Source of the DNA: Sphingobacterium thalpophilum
Lineage (GTDB): Bacteria; Bacteroidota; Bacteroidia; Sphingobacteriales; Sphingobacteriaceae
Direction: 5' to 3'
Length of the DNA stretch: 64,000 bases
Assembly (NCBI RefSeq): GCF_901482695.1
Contig: NZ_LR590484.1
Span: 62,001 to 126,000, forward strand
Made by a program: the position numbers and the translations under genes. The notes below the pieces were generated by a model that was not told the DNA's origin, did not search any database, and saw only the letters and a program-made list of their open reading frames with translations. Below, in pieces: positions 1-11,127 of this stretch; within the stretch, counting starts at the first letter, position 1; each line of letters starts with the position of its first letter.

Positions 1-62
1 TGACGCCGAAAGAGTTAAAAATAATTTCGTTTTATGGATATTTTTAAACATTATTTATTCTT

Positions 63-1478
63 TTAAGCACTTTTAGTTTTAGAAAATCCCCTGCGGGTCA
101 TCGTTCCCCATTTCATATCTTTTCGTGTCAGATACTGGACATATCCCCGCAAAGTAAAAATGACGACAAAGGGATGATAGAGTATAGGTTCGAGCGCTGA
201 GAATAGAATCAACTTGAGGTATTCCCAGAAATATTTATAGAGCTTGGCCAGTACCAGATCATAGGAAACGGTGATCACGGAGACCGAGAAGCCAATCAGA
301 TAAGCATAGAGCAACATCATCCAGAAAGTATCAAAGTTTATCTGATGGGTAATCAGCAGAAAGATCATGAACAGCAGACCGACAAATTCAATGATCGGGG
401 CAAGGAACTCAAAAAATATCATATAAGGTAATACCAGGAGGCCCAGGCGCCCATAGTCTTTGTTGAAGACCATTTTGCGGTGATCGACCAGAAACTGGAA
501 GAGTCCTCTTCCCCAGCGGCTCCGCTGCCGGTTCAAGATGCTGAGGTTTGGGGGACCCTCTGTCCAGCACAAGCTATAGGGGCATTGCGCAATCCTATAT
601 TCACGTTTATTTTCGAGCATATAAGCAGCGATACGGGTCGTGATATCCATGTCTTCGGCGTGGGAAGCAGAGTCGAAGCCTCCGACGGCAATGATGATTT
701 TGGTATCAAAGAGACCGAATCCACCAGAGACGTTAGGTACCGCATTGATCATATCCCAGCCCATTTTTCCGACCAGATAAGATCTCAGGTATTCGGTCTC
801 CTGAAATAAGGGGATCAGGCCTCCGGGCGGTTTGACCCGTGTGATATTGCCCTTCTCGATATGGCAGCTATTGACCATCCGCATAGTGGCCCCCACGGCG
901 ATGACATGCTTTTCCGAATCCAGTATGGGCAGTACGATCTTGCCCAGGCTGTCCTTGGCGAGGATACAGTCGACATCCGTATTGATAAAATAATCGTTCT
1001 GAGCGACATTGACCCCAGCGTTGATCGCGTCGGCTTTGGTGCCGCCATTTTCTTTATCCAAAACGATCAGTCTATGGTATTCCGGATTTTTGGATCGGAA
1101 AACCCGTTTAATGGGTTTACAATACACCTTATACACCAGGTAATAGGGCACCTCTTCGAGCTCAAATTCTTTGACTAGAATATCCAGGGTTCTGTCTTTG
1201 CTGCCGTCATTGACCACAACCACTTCAAAATTGGGATAGTCGAGATTCAGGAGCGAGTTGACGCTGTCCAGAATGATCACCTCCTCATTGAAAGCAGGTG
1301 CGACGATAGAAACTCCCGGCGCCTTCTCCGGAAAATCCCGCAGATAGTTCTCTTCCCGTTTTGTGTACCGGTAGCGATAACGCAGGGTATTGTAATAACT
1401 CATCACCATGAGGGCTACATAACACAGCCCCAATGCTGTGGCATAGAAATAGATGAGATAGGTAAAAAAATAGACCAT
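63..1478 (-). CDS. Membrane-bound processive family 2 glycosyltransferase
   Basis: A 471-residue polysaccharide synthase-type glycosyltransferase. It should move sugar from a nucleotide sugar onto a growing chain at the inner membrane. One N-terminal membrane helix (about residues 5-27) precedes a GT-A domain with all BcsA/PgaC-type signatures: VNDGSKD with D91, the DVD motif (D169, D171), the ED acid base region (D277) and QRSRW near 319-323. Three or four C-terminal membrane segments follow from about residue 340. It lies 12 bp downstream of a HEAT-repeat membrane protein on the same strand, so the two are probably co-transcribed. The product polymer cannot be told from sequence. A poly-N-acetylglucosamine, cellulose-like or hyaluronan-like polymer are all possible. 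Confidence 0.9.
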   Translation of the reverse strand: MVYFFTYLIYFYATALGLCYVALMVMSYYNTLRYRYRYTKREENYLRDFPEKAPGVSIVAPAFNEEVIILDSVNSLLNLDYPNFEVVVVNDGSKDRTLDILVKEFELEEVPYYLVYKVYCKPIKRVFRSKNPEYHRLIVLDKENGGTKADAINAGVNVAQNDYFINTDVDCILAKDSLGKIVLPILDSEKHVIAVGATMRMVNSCHIEKGNITRVKPPGGLIPLFQETEYLRSYLVGKMGWDMINAVPNVSGGFGLFDTKIIIAVGGFDSASHAEDMDITTRIAAYMLENKREYRIAQCPYSLCWTEGPPNLSILNRQRSRWGRGLFQFLVDHRKMVFNKDYGRLGLLVLPYMIFFEFLAPIIEFVGLLFMIFLLITHQINFDTFWMMLLYAYLIGFSVSVITVSYDLVLAKLYKYFWEYLKLILFSALEPILYHPFVVIFTLRGYVQYLTRKDMKWGTMTRRGFSKTKSA

Positions 1479-1490
1479 TATAATAAAATT

Positions 1491-2663
1491 TTAAGCTGAT
1501 ATAACGAACCGTTCGGCAAACACTTGATTGAGCAATATCTTCTCCTTATCCCTGGACTGTAAAATGGCCTCTTCCTGGAGGCGGAGAAGCAGTATTTCCC
1601 CTTCCTTTCCATGTGCTTTAATCGACCGCGCTATCGCTATTTTGAGGTCGTCATCATCCGAAAAGGAATAGGTATCCGTCAAGAAAGGGATGACCTGATC
1701 GGACCTTAACCTGGCCATCGCTTTAACGATAGCTTCACGGACGGCCGCAGACTCGAGCGGAAAACGCGCCACGAGTTCCTTCACCCCTTCGTTATATTGC
1801 AACTCCCCGAGTGTAAGGATAATCTGTGCACGGATATCCCTATTTTCCTGGGTACTCAGCATCTCCAGCAGGGCCGGACAAGCTTCGAGCTGCTTAAAAA
1901 AACCGATTTCCTGTATAATAAATTGGATATAATTGACATGTCTGGAATTATTGATCCAGCGGAGCAGATTTGGCAGCTTAATTTCCTGCGAACGCTTCAC
2001 CAGCGTCGCGTGCAAGCGCAGTTTGTCCAGTTGCGTAAAGGCCTCATCAAAATTTTCCTCCATAAAACGAAATGGATTGTAACTTTCCTGGCTGGCGTAC
2101 AGATCTCTGGCGGTCTTTCGTAAATCCTTATCTTTATGGAACATGGATTTGGAAAGGATACCACTGTTGACCCCGTTGTTTATATCCCCGACCACCTGCA
2201 GCGCCTCTCTCCTTTTGGGCAATACCGGCGTACGCATGCGTTTTTCCCAGAATCCCATCAATCGCAGTGCTTCCAGACAATTTCTGTAATTGAGTTCATT
2301 GAGATTACCATTTTTAACCGATTCATTTTTCACGGTCAGGACGATATCCGTCAGTACATCTGCTTTCCATTTTTTGGATCTGGACACGTCGTAGTGAAGC
2401 AGTTCCCTGATTTCGTCGACATCGTAATTGTTCTTTGCCGTCATTACGAAGACTAATCTTTCATCAAAATGTGCGCGTATTTTTTTCCGCTGTTTTTCTG
2501 ACCTGCTGATCCGGTAGCCGATATACAATAATCGGGCGATGCCAAAAAGGACAATGGTCAACAAGGCCAGGACCATGACGGCCGTGATCCTGACGACCAA
2601 TGGATAACCATTGTACAAAGCTCCCAGGTAGCTTACATAATAGAGATAGTAATCATAGTACAT
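1491..2663 (-). CDS. HEAT-repeat membrane protein
   Basis: A 390-residue protein with one N-terminal membrane helix (about residues 24-48: MVLALLTIVLFGIARLLYIGY) and a long helical cytoplasmic part. The C-terminal half reads as HEAT/armadillo-like helical repeats (segments such as LPNLLRWINN, CPALLEMLST, IRAQIILTLGELQ, VREAIVKAMARL). HEAT repeats are protein-interaction scaffolds. The gene directly precedes the processive glycosyltransferase by 12 bp on the same strand. I infer that it is an accessory or regulatory partner of that synthase; no catalytic motif is visible. The start is the first ATG of the open frame, beginning MYYDYYLYYV. Confidence 0.8.
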   Translation of the reverse strand: MYYDYYLYYVSYLGALYNGYPLVVRITAVMVLALLTIVLFGIARLLYIGYRISRSEKQRKKIRAHFDERLVFVMTAKNNYDVDEIRELLHYDVSRSKKWKADVLTDIVLTVKNESVKNGNLNELNYRNCLEALRLMGFWEKRMRTPVLPKRREALQVVGDINNGVNSGILSKSMFHKDKDLRKTARDLYASQESYNPFRFMEENFDEAFTQLDKLRLHATLVKRSQEIKLPNLLRWINNSRHVNYIQFIIQEIGFFKQLEACPALLEMLSTQENRDIRAQIILTLGELQYNEGVKELVARFPLESAAVREAIVKAMARLRSDQVIPFLTDTYSFSDDDDLKIAIARSIKAHGKEGEILLLRLQEEAILQSRDKEKILLNQVFAERFVISA

Positions 2664-3302
2664 TGTTGCTGTTGTTTAAATTTTTAAAAGATTGTTTTAT
2701 TGTTAATTCTGTTCACAGGTGACCTTTTCCAAACACGTCGGCAAAATTGCTTAACCCGTCATGGAAAACTGTCTCAGTTTCAAACAGGGGAAACTTTCCG
2801 TCAAAACAAAAACAGGACATTCAACAAAAAACACTATTCAATTACTTGATAATAAAGAGATTAACCAAGAAACAAGGTGTCAAAAAAATTCATTTCAGAA
2901 CCGATGATTTTCAATCAAACCAAAATTTTAAATCGGCTAAAATTTTATACTCGTTGAAAAAGAGACAGCATCCCGGCCGATTAATAAAGGGGGGGGTGGA
3001 CATTCTGGCGATAATGTCCCCCATGCAGTCCACGTTGATCAGGCACATACTGCTTTTGCTGTAGCATCCCTGCGGTCGGCTTTACTAAATAGCCCAGATT
3101 CCGGTCTTGCCATGCAGGATTGCAACGATTCATTTTAGGAACAGCTTTCCTGCTCCGATACCGGGCCAAGACGCAATGAAAGCGCATTTGAATGCCGTCA
3201 CCGAGACTTGCCCGCGGCATGCCAAAAGCAGCTATAGACGGGACCACAGAAGCAGAGCCCCCATATCAAATGAATACTGATAAAAACGTGTTGCTGTATA
3301 GC
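2664..3302. other. Intergenic region, no supported gene
   Basis: About 640 bp between the HEAT-repeat gene and the AraC regulator, both on the minus strand. Short open frames exist on both strands (2747-3064 plus, 2981-3247 minus), but their translations are compositionally odd and show no family resemblance, so I do not call them. A GC-rich imperfect hairpin at about 2993-3022 (arms GGACATT/AATGTCC flanked by G and C runs) might be a weak terminator for the AraC transcript. Promoter elements of the HEAT/glycosyltransferase operon should lie at 2664-2750, which is AT-rich, but I cannot assign one. Confidence 0.4.
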
Positions 3303-4388
3303 TTATGCAGTGGTTTTGCAGAACTGAGATGGCGTACAGCCAAATTCCGACTGGAAGCTCCGGTAGAAGGAGGCCCGGGAGTTAAATCCGCAGACAAAAC
3401 TCAAATCGTCGACGGTGGTGCGCAGCGCTGTATTCTTCAGCTGGGCCGCTGCGTATTTTACGCGCAGATGGTTGATAAAGGCATTATATCCCTTACCGAA
3501 TTCCTTTTTCAGGAACGGAGAAATATTGTTTACAGGAATTCCAAGCTGCTGACAGAATTTTTCTTTGTTGAGTTCTGTATCCAGGTAGGCTTTGGTATCG
3601 ATAAACTGTTGTAGACGTTGCCGGTACAGACGCTCGCGCTTATCCGAGGAGGATCGGACAGGCAGCCTATCCGTCCTGTCAGCCACAACGGTCACCGAAA
3701 CAGATCTATGTATAGCCCGTTTCTTTCGTTTTGTCTGGACAGCACGATGGCGGCCGGGGCGATAAAATAGCGAAAGCACCGAAAGAAAAGTCAGAAAAAA
3801 CGACAGGACAAAGACCTCGTGAATGAGCACATTCTTGTCGTGGCTGACCATGATAAACATCTCCACAATGAGCGCGGCAAACATGAGTACCAACAAGTAC
3901 GCTTTGGGTCCGGACCGCTTCATCAGCATGAAGATATCCGCGCCCGTTTCCAGCTGATTTTTTAGGCCTATCAAGGTGATATAAATGCAGAAATGCACAA
4001 AAGAAAACAAGTGGATAAACAACATGCTTTCGATATGATAGCGGTACAGCATCCACTGTTTCAAACCAATCAGTCCAAAAAGGAAGGTCCCCAGCAGCGA
4101 GGGCAAAAAATGAAGCAGCGATTTCAGTGTGGTGGCTTTACCTTTTGAGCTGTTCACCAAAAATAAGACTGCAGGTCCGTACAATAAACCGAATGGCAGG
4201 AATAATCCCAGATACAGCTCATCCCTGGACCAGAGCTTGAGCCCCCCGATGAGAATCTGCTGAGATGCGGCCACAAGTACAAAGACCATCAGCAATTTAT
4301 TGCCTTGCTGCTTCCTTTTTGAATAATTCAAAAAGAAAAAATAGCCTGCGCAAAAAAGCGTTATGATGGTTAAGATTGTAGCAAACAT
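3303..4388 (-). CDS. Membrane-anchored AraC-family transcriptional regulator
   Basis: A 361-residue one-component regulator. The N-terminal half (about residues 1-215) has six or seven hydrophobic segments, and a basic linker (about 218-250, rich in R/K) separates it from the C-terminal DNA-binding domain. That domain has two helix-turn-helix units, one around KEKFCQQLGIPVNNISPFL and one around TVDDLSFVCGFNSRASFYRSF, ending in the AraC-type GCTPSQF. Such membrane-AraC proteins are common in Bacteroidota and are thought to sense an envelope signal. No target is obvious. The neighbours on both sides are long intergenic stretches, so it is probably transcribed alone. Confidence 0.85.
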   Translation of the reverse strand: MFATILTIITLFCAGYFFFLNYSKRKQQGNKLLMVFVLVAASQQILIGGLKLWSRDELYLGLFLPFGLLYGPAVLFLVNSSKGKATTLKSLLHFLPSLLGTFLFGLIGLKQWMLYRYHIESMLFIHLFSFVHFCIYITLIGLKNQLETGADIFMLMKRSGPKAYLLVLMFAALIVEMFIMVSHDKNVLIHEVFVLSFFLTFLSVLSLFYRPGRHRAVQTKRKKRAIHRSVSVTVVADRTDRLPVRSSSDKRERLYRQRLQQFIDTKAYLDTELNKEKFCQQLGIPVNNISPFLKKEFGKGYNAFINHLRVKYAAAQLKNTALRTTVDDLSFVCGFNSRASFYRSFQSEFGCTPSQFCKTTA

Positions 4389-4673
4389 ATCCTCTGAATT
4401 ATCTGTCTTGATTCCATTCTTGTAAATAGGTTAGTGGAAACAGATTGATGGCTAAAAATAGGGAAATCGAGCAGTTAAATATATCAAAGCGCTCTGGACT
4501 TGTTTTTTCTGTAGCTATCCAACTACAACGCTACACAAATCAACCCGGATTATAACCCTATTAACTATGCCTGAGATAAAAATAACTTGTCGTTCAAAGT
4601 TGGCTTTTGAGAAGTTCCCAAAAGCTTGCAGAACGGCAAAAATAATATGCCATCACCTAGGAATTAATAAAAA

Positions 4674-4702
4674 AAGGTCTAAATCGGTGTCAAGCAGACC
4701 TT
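4674..4702 (-). terminator. Terminator-like hairpin
   Basis: Arms AAGGTCT (4674-4680) and AGACCTT (4696-4702) enclose a 15-nt loop. Read on the minus strand, the stem is followed by a run of T (the A run at about 4668-4675 on plus). It lies about 470 bp downstream of the transporter stop, so it may end that operon or be left over from a lost minus-strand gene. Confidence 0.35.
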
Positions 4703-4960
4703 ATTAACTACTTATACTGGAAAAACAGCAGCTATATGACATTAAATTTTTATGCTGAGAAAACAATATCGTCAGACAAACAGCAAAAAAGACCTAAACG
4801 AACTGATAAAGTTGAATCTTCAGACCAAAAACAGTTTGTCGGTCCTACCAAAATTTGCCCGGCCATGAAGTCATGAACAATTACGGATACTAAAACAATT
4901 CTTATAATTGATGATGATTTTAATATACTCGAAGCCTGTTCAATTGTGATTGAATGGGTA

Positions 4961-4988
4961 GAATGTGTCCGGCCCACCTGATTGGTTC
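4961..4988 (-). pseudogene. Relic of a SusC-type carboxypeptidase-regulatory domain
   Basis: Around 4965-4987 the plus strand matches positions about 18551-18573 inside the intact susC at 22 of 23 bases. Translated on the minus strand the matching frame gives GTNQVGRT, the same peptide found in the CarboxypepD_reg domain of that SusC. The flanks lose the resemblance quickly and no frame of useful length remains. I read it as a decayed remnant or a gene-conversion scrap. The evidence is a single short match. Confidence 0.35.
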
Positions 4989-5171
4989 CTAATCGCCAAC
5001 TGGATTCCTAAATTAGAGGGAGTTTATGTGTGGTTGGAATTGTAGACGGACTTATGACGTCAGTCCAGCAATAGAAAATACAGCAGACAACAATGAATAG
5101 AGCAGTAGATATTTGATTGTCATTTTTTTTAAAGTAACTTCTTCCTAAGGCTATTTTCATAATCCATTAAA

Positions 5172-6587
5172 TTAATGTCCCTTAGCTCCCGCCACAAGTG
5201 GAGAAACAACTGAAAGATGTCTAGAAGAATACAACCCAAATAGTGCAATTACAATATAACAACATGTGGGCAACAGAAACGAGGACTGCACTCCTACTTC
5301 ATCTGCGATATATCCCTGCAAAACCGGAACCAAAGCACCGCCAAGTATCGCCATAACCACCAATGAAGAGCCCTGGCTTGTATATTTCCCTAATCCTGAA
5401 ATAGATAATGTATAAATATTCGAAAACATAATGGAATTAAAAATTCCTATTCCCAAGATACTATACATCGCAATGCTCCCATTATTTACAACGGCCGACA
5501 ATATTAATAGAATATTCACCGAAGCAAATATCATCAATGTACGAGCCGGCAATGATCGGCCGATAAAAAATGCTACAAAGTTCAACAGTACAAACAATAG
5601 GAAAAATCTTATCTGCGAAAAATTTAAGTCAACTATAGCATATATCAGCCCAAATACAGCTATTGCCGTAATAATCATATAGAAAAATCGCCGGTTTGTT
5701 GGAATTTTAGTGTTAAGTGAGATCGAACCTAAAAAACGTCCCATCATTGCGCCACCCCAATAAAGGGCTAGATAATTTTTGGCAACTGCTTCCGGTAAGC
5801 CCACAATGGCGGGCAATTCCAAAAAACTGATAATAAAACTGCCTACCGCCACTTCCCCTCCGACATAACAAAACATCGTCAGCATACCATATCGTAGGTT
5901 GGGGAACTTTAATGCAACGAGGCCACGAACGGGCTCAGTGCCAGGCTCTGAATGGAAATCAGGGAGCTTAACCCTTGAAATAAATATAGCCACTAGCATC
6001 AGCACTACACCAAAAGCCATATAGGGTATACGTGTGGATAAAGCACTAAAAGAACCATCCGCGGTTGAAAAAAGCTCAAAGATAAGATGTCCGCCTAGGA
6101 TAGGTGCTATTGTGGTGCCGAAGGCGTTAAAAGCCTGTGTCATATTCAATCTGCTGGAAGCTGACTCCTGACTGCCCAATAAAGAGACATAAGCATTCGC
6201 TGTTATCTGCAACACCGTAAAGCCCAAACCAAGAATAAAAAGCGCTGCTAAAAATAAAGGGTAAGAAGAAATGGTCGCCGCCGGATAGAATAAAAAACAG
6301 CCCAGTGCAGCAATCATAATGCCTGCAATAATTCCTTTTTTGTAGCCTATTAGATGAATAGGATCACCCATTGTTGCTGAATAAATGAAATAAAGCAGAG
6401 AACCAATAAAATAGGCACCGAAAAAACAGAACTGCACCAGCATCGCTTCCAAGAATTTTAGATTAAAGAGCTGTTTCAAATAGGGAATTAAAATATCGTT
6501 CATGCAGGTTATAAATCCCCACATAAAAAATAGGACTGTAATAGTAATCAGGGCAAAGGTATAATTAGGTTTAGGTTGGTTTTTCAT
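5172..6587 (-). CDS. FucP-like sugar:H+ symporter (MFS)
   Basis: A 12-helix major facilitator protein of the fucose/glucose-galactose porter group, about 471 residues from the chosen start. Family hallmarks include LFFMWGFITCMNDILIPYLK in helix 1 and the following segments, and ANAYVSLLG plus SRLNMTQAFNAFGTTIAPILGG in the first half. It should import a monosaccharide, here probably glucose released by the GH97 and GH13 enzymes. An in-frame ATG 15 codons upstream (6632) exists, but it lies inside a strong hairpin (6617-6647). The ATG at 6587, giving MKNQPKPNYTFAL, fits the family N-terminus better. It follows the GH97 gene on the same strand. Confidence 0.88.
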   Translation of the reverse strand: MKNQPKPNYTFALITITVLFFMWGFITCMNDILIPYLKQLFNLKFLEAMLVQFCFFGAYFIGSLLYFIYSATMGDPIHLIGYKKGIIAGIMIAALGCFLFYPAATISSYPLFLAALFILGLGFTVLQITANAYVSLLGSQESASSRLNMTQAFNAFGTTIAPILGGHLIFELFSTADGSFSALSTRIPYMAFGVVLMLVAIFISRVKLPDFHSEPGTEPVRGLVALKFPNLRYGMLTMFCYVGGEVAVGSFIISFLELPAIVGLPEAVAKNYLALYWGGAMMGRFLGSISLNTKIPTNRRFFYMIITAIAVFGLIYAIVDLNFSQIRFFLLFVLLNFVAFFIGRSLPARTLMIFASVNILLILSAVVNNGSIAMYSILGIGIFNSIMFSNIYTLSISGLGKYTSQGSSLVVMAILGGALVPVLQGYIADEVGVQSSFLLPTCCYIVIALFGLYSSRHLSVVSPLVAGAKGH

Positions 6588-6616
6588 AAAATTGATATTG
6601 CTAATTGACAGAATTG

Positions 6617-6647
6617 AGGCTTCTTTTTTCACTTAAAAAAGAAGCCT
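6617..6647 (-). terminator. Perfect 13-bp hairpin between GH97 and transporter genes
   Basis: Arms AGGCTTCTTTTTT (6617-6629) and AAAAAAGAAGCCT (6635-6647) are perfectly complementary with a 5-nt loop. The hairpin sits between the GH97 stop and the transporter start, both on the minus strand. It may be a partial terminator or an mRNA-stabilising element that sets the enzyme-to-transporter ratio. It also argues against the longer transporter start at 6632. Confidence 0.65.
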
Positions 6648-6668
6648 TATTAATCCTGTCGATGGTCT

Positions 6669-9206
<2,538 letters not shown>

Positions 9207-9929
9207 TTATTCAGAAGCTAAACGAGTAAGAAAATCTGCAACCTCGTTATGATAAAATCGACCAATGGGCAATTGTTTATCACGGATATGTACATGCTTG
9301 TTACCAAAACTTGTGATTTTATTTATAGCTACTAAGAATGAACGATGGATTCTAAGGAATGTGCCTTCAGGTAGGCGATCCTGCATGTCAGTAATAGATT
9401 GATAAATTTTATAGGGACCACTTAATGTATAGATTATAACATAGTTACCCTGAGATTCCAGGTAGTCTATTTCATCTAAAAAAAATTTCATCATTTTCCG
9501 TTCACATTTTACAAAAATAAAAGCACGGTCTTCCACATTCTTAACCGGAGCCGTTATGGTGGAATTTATTTGCTTAGTCTTGCTGTACTTATTCACTGCC
9601 TTTGTAAAGCGTTCTAAAGAAATCGGTTTTAAGATATAATCGATGGCATCCAGTTCAAATCCTTCAACAGCATAGTTAGGGTAAGCCGTTGTGAAAATAA
9701 TGGCTGTTTCTTTGGGAAGACTTTTAGCAAATTCGATCCCCGACTTCCCCGGTAGATTTATATCTAAAAAGAGAAGATCTATCTGCTCGGTGGCCAACAG
9801 CTGTTGCAGTCCGCCCACGTGCGTGTACTTACCTTTCAAATCCAAGAAATTGAACTTGGAAATATGGAGTTCCAGTAAATCCGAAGCCGGTAATTCGTCT
9901 TCAACAATGGCACACTTAATTTTTATCAT
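9207..9929 (-). CDS. LytTR-family response regulator
   Basis: A 240-residue response regulator. The N-terminal receiver has the acidic pair E10-D11, phospho-acceptor D56 in LLFLDINLPGKSG, T at TTAYPNYA and K in ILKPISL. The C-terminal LytTR domain (about 135-238) includes LESQGNYVIIY, the KIYQSITDMQDRLPEGTFLRIHRSFLV core pattern and PIGRFYHNEV. It overlaps the 3' end of the sensor kinase gene by 14 bp, indicating translational coupling. Its place between the GH97 and GH13 genes suggests control of these, but no binding site was located. Confidence 0.92.
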   Translation of the reverse strand: MIKIKCAIVEDELPASDLLELHISKFNFLDLKGKYTHVGGLQQLLATEQIDLLFLDINLPGKSGIEFAKSLPKETAIIFTTAYPNYAVEGFELDAIDYILKPISLERFTKAVNKYSKTKQINSTITAPVKNVEDRAFIFVKCERKMMKFFLDEIDYLESQGNYVIIYTLSGPYKIYQSITDMQDRLPEGTFLRIHRSFLVAINKITSFGNKHVHIRDKQLPIGRFYHNEVADFLTRLASE

Positions 9930-10977
9930 CTTTGATCTTCAATTTTAATGATACAAAAAAACTCGAGTCATCCCGTTTAATCTGCAACACATGTCGATGT
10001 GGATAAAGTAAGTCCAATCTACGCTTTACATTTACCAAACCAATTCCTTCTGCGCTCTTTATCTTAGAATCAATGTTGTCAGAGAGACTATTTTCAATCT
10101 TTACAACTAGCCATTCTTCATTAACGGTGATTGCAATGGTGATCCAGCCTTGATTGGTCTCATTTAGACAATGTTTACAACTATTCTCTATAAATGGTAA
10201 GATCAAAAACGGTTCAATAACAGCATCTTTATTTTCGCCGTACACGCTAAAGCTGATCTGCAAATCATGACCAAAACGCAGGCGCTGTAAAGCAATATAA
10301 TTCGTAAGGTGGTCAATCTCGCTTGAAAGAGGAATATTCTTACGATCTGCCTCATACAAAGAAAAACGAAGCAGATCTGATATTTTTAGAACAATTTCAG
10401 CCGAATCATTAGATTGATTCAATATCTTACTATATAGTCCATTTAATACATTGAATAAAAAATGTGGGTGAAATTGATTACGAAGAGCAGACAATTCAGC
10501 TTGTAATTTCTCAGACATGACTGCCTGCACTTTATTCTTTTCTTCCGCTAAATAATAAAAAAGCCGACATGCTACGGGGATACTGACCACAAATTGTAGT
10601 TTACTGATATTGTACAAATAGACTGGAACTGCGAAAAGGGATTCGGTCTTCCAAAAAGTGAGATAATAACGTATGATGATATAATTATCGATTATCCGTT
10701 GCACAAAAGCAAAAAACAGGATCATTCCAATGTAGGCGAAAGCAAACATGACATATTTTTTTTTGAATAATAATCGTGGCATCATCAACTCCACAACAAT
10801 CGTCACAAATATAATTTTAGGGAGAAGGCTATAACACTCGTTGCGCAACACGGTAATAAAATCGCCAGTAGGTATACTCTGGATAACACTAAATAGTAAG
10901 ATATAGCCCAGCCAATATAAGCTGTACATTTTTATCAGCAGGGATTTATTTTGTTTATTGGAACTTCTCATGTGCAC
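9916..10977 (-). CDS. LytS-type sensor histidine kinase
   Basis: A 353-residue membrane kinase of the His_kinase (LytS/YehU) class. Four hydrophobic segments lie in the first 145 residues. The phospho-accepting histidine is H172 in NQFHPHFLFNVLN, followed by an ATPase domain with the N box ILPFIENSCKHCLN and a glycine box in EGIGLVNVKRRLD. It is the cognate partner of the overlapping LytTR regulator. It is divergent from the GH13 gene, which starts 150 bp away, so both promoters share a short intergenic region. The signal sensed is unknown; a sugar-related signal is plausible from context. Confidence 0.92.
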   Translation of the reverse strand: MHMRSSNKQNKSLLIKMYSLYWLGYILLFSVIQSIPTGDFITVLRNECYSLLPKIIFVTIVVELMMPRLLFKKKYVMFAFAYIGMILFFAFVQRIIDNYIIIRYYLTFWKTESLFAVPVYLYNISKLQFVVSIPVACRLFYYLAEEKNKVQAVMSEKLQAELSALRNQFHPHFLFNVLNGLYSKILNQSNDSAEIVLKISDLLRFSLYEADRKNIPLSSEIDHLTNYIALQRLRFGHDLQISFSVYGENKDAVIEPFLILPFIENSCKHCLNETNQGWITIAITVNEEWLVVKIENSLSDNIDSKIKSAEGIGLVNVKRRLDLLYPHRHVLQIKRDDSSFFVSLKLKIKDDKN

Positions 10978-11127
10978 AACGTGTTTCTAGGTTCCATAAA
11001 AATAAGGCTATTCTTCCAAACCCATGTTGTTGTTTATAAGATAAATAATGTCGTCTGCATAAGTTGTTTTTAAAGCATTTCCAGGAAGGGTATATTCGAT
11101 CTTACGATCAATTAAACATCAATTCAC

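Larger units (their letters stand above)
4389..5171. other. Long intergenic region with gene relics
   Basis: About 780 bp without an intact gene between the AraC regulator and the sugar transporter. It holds an orphan terminator-like hairpin (4674-4702) and a short stretch near 4961-4988 nearly identical to part of the intact susC at 15.7-18.7 kb. The latter suggests that a SusC-type gene once lay here and decayed. The rest is AT-rich with no feature I can support. Confidence 0.5.

Noticed and set aside
2981..3247. Minus-strand 88-codon open frame
   Set aside because: Arg/Gly/His-rich low-plausibility translation, no family resemblance and no ribosome-site support; likely chance in GC-rich DNA.
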